From assembly GCA_016550485.1 (NCBI GenBank), contig JABXGV010000130.1:1-6051 (forward strand): a stretch of 6,051 bases of DNA, given 5' to 3'. Source of the stretch: an archaeon (GTDB lineage Archaea; Asgardarchaeota; Hermodarchaeia; Hermodarchaeales; Hermodarchaeaceae). Shown one piece after another: positions 6,051 to 6,051 of this stretch; within the stretch, counting starts at the first letter, position 1, and the number at the start of each line of letters is the position of its first letter. Below the pieces are notes generated by a model. That model saw nothing but the letters and a program-made list of their open reading frames with translations, was not told the origin of the DNA and made no database searches. The position numbers were made by a program, and so were the translations under genes.

Positions 6051-6051
6051 A
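5700..6051 (+). other. AT-rich segment inside the open frame
   Basis: Counted by line, GC is about 40% over 5701-5760 and about 38% over 5761-6051. It is 50% over 5641-5700 and about 62% over 2161-2520. The reading frame stays open, but codon choice changes: AAT, GAT, ATA, TTA, TCA and GTA replace the C-ending forms dominant upstream. This is a compositional boundary within one gene and is not an intergenic region. Confidence 0.7.

Noticed and set aside
5761..6051. The AT-rich end as a possible intergenic or promoter region
   Set aside because: The frame stays open to the last base, sequons and strand-like patterns continue, and no stop codon occurs, so it is still coding.

Overview
The window is one continuous coding stretch. 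The + strand frame beginning at base 3 runs to base 6050 with no stop: 2016 codons, with neither a start nor a termination codon inside the window. It is an internal piece of one giant secreted or cell-surface protein that continues beyond both edges. I see no second gene, RNA gene, promoter, ribosome binding site, terminator, CRISPR array or mobile element. The many shorter open frames, including a 269-codon one on the minus strand, are shadows of this gene. Residue numbers below count from base 3 (residue n begins at base 3n).

From the N-terminal side the protein contains: an unrecognised alpha/beta-looking block (1-184); two beta-sandwich units like carbohydrate-binding jelly rolls (about 195-320 and 322-474); a large beta-rich, unrecognised region (475-936); a tandem pair of DNRLRE / disaggregatase-type repeats (937-1095 and a divergent copy at 1101-1238); a clear DUF2341 domain (1264-1370) followed by its usual concanavalin-A/laminin-G-like partner (1376-1590); a Trp/Tyr-rich Ig-like unit (1591-1737); a second Ig-like unit (1738-1831); and further beta-rich sequence running off the window.

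The composition is that of an extracellular beta-sandwich protein. About 3.6% of residues are Trp, Thr/Asn/Asp/Tyr/Gly are abundant, Cys is scarce (about 17 in 2016), and there are about 46 N-X-S/T sequons. DNRLRE plus DUF2341 plus sequon richness, with regular use of AGG, ATA and CTA codons, points to an archaeon, probably an uncultured one, or an archaeal virus or other element. Bacterial origin cannot be excluded because both domain families also occur in bacteria. The likely role, by inference, is adhesion, glycan binding or a structural surface layer/appendage. A viral host-recognition fibre is the main alternative.

Base composition is uneven along the gene: about 62% GC around 2161-2520 and about 38% GC in the last 290 bases, with codon choice shifting accordingly. 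This suggests a mosaic gene. The parts most likely to be undescribed are the unrecognised blocks at residues 1-184 and 475-936.
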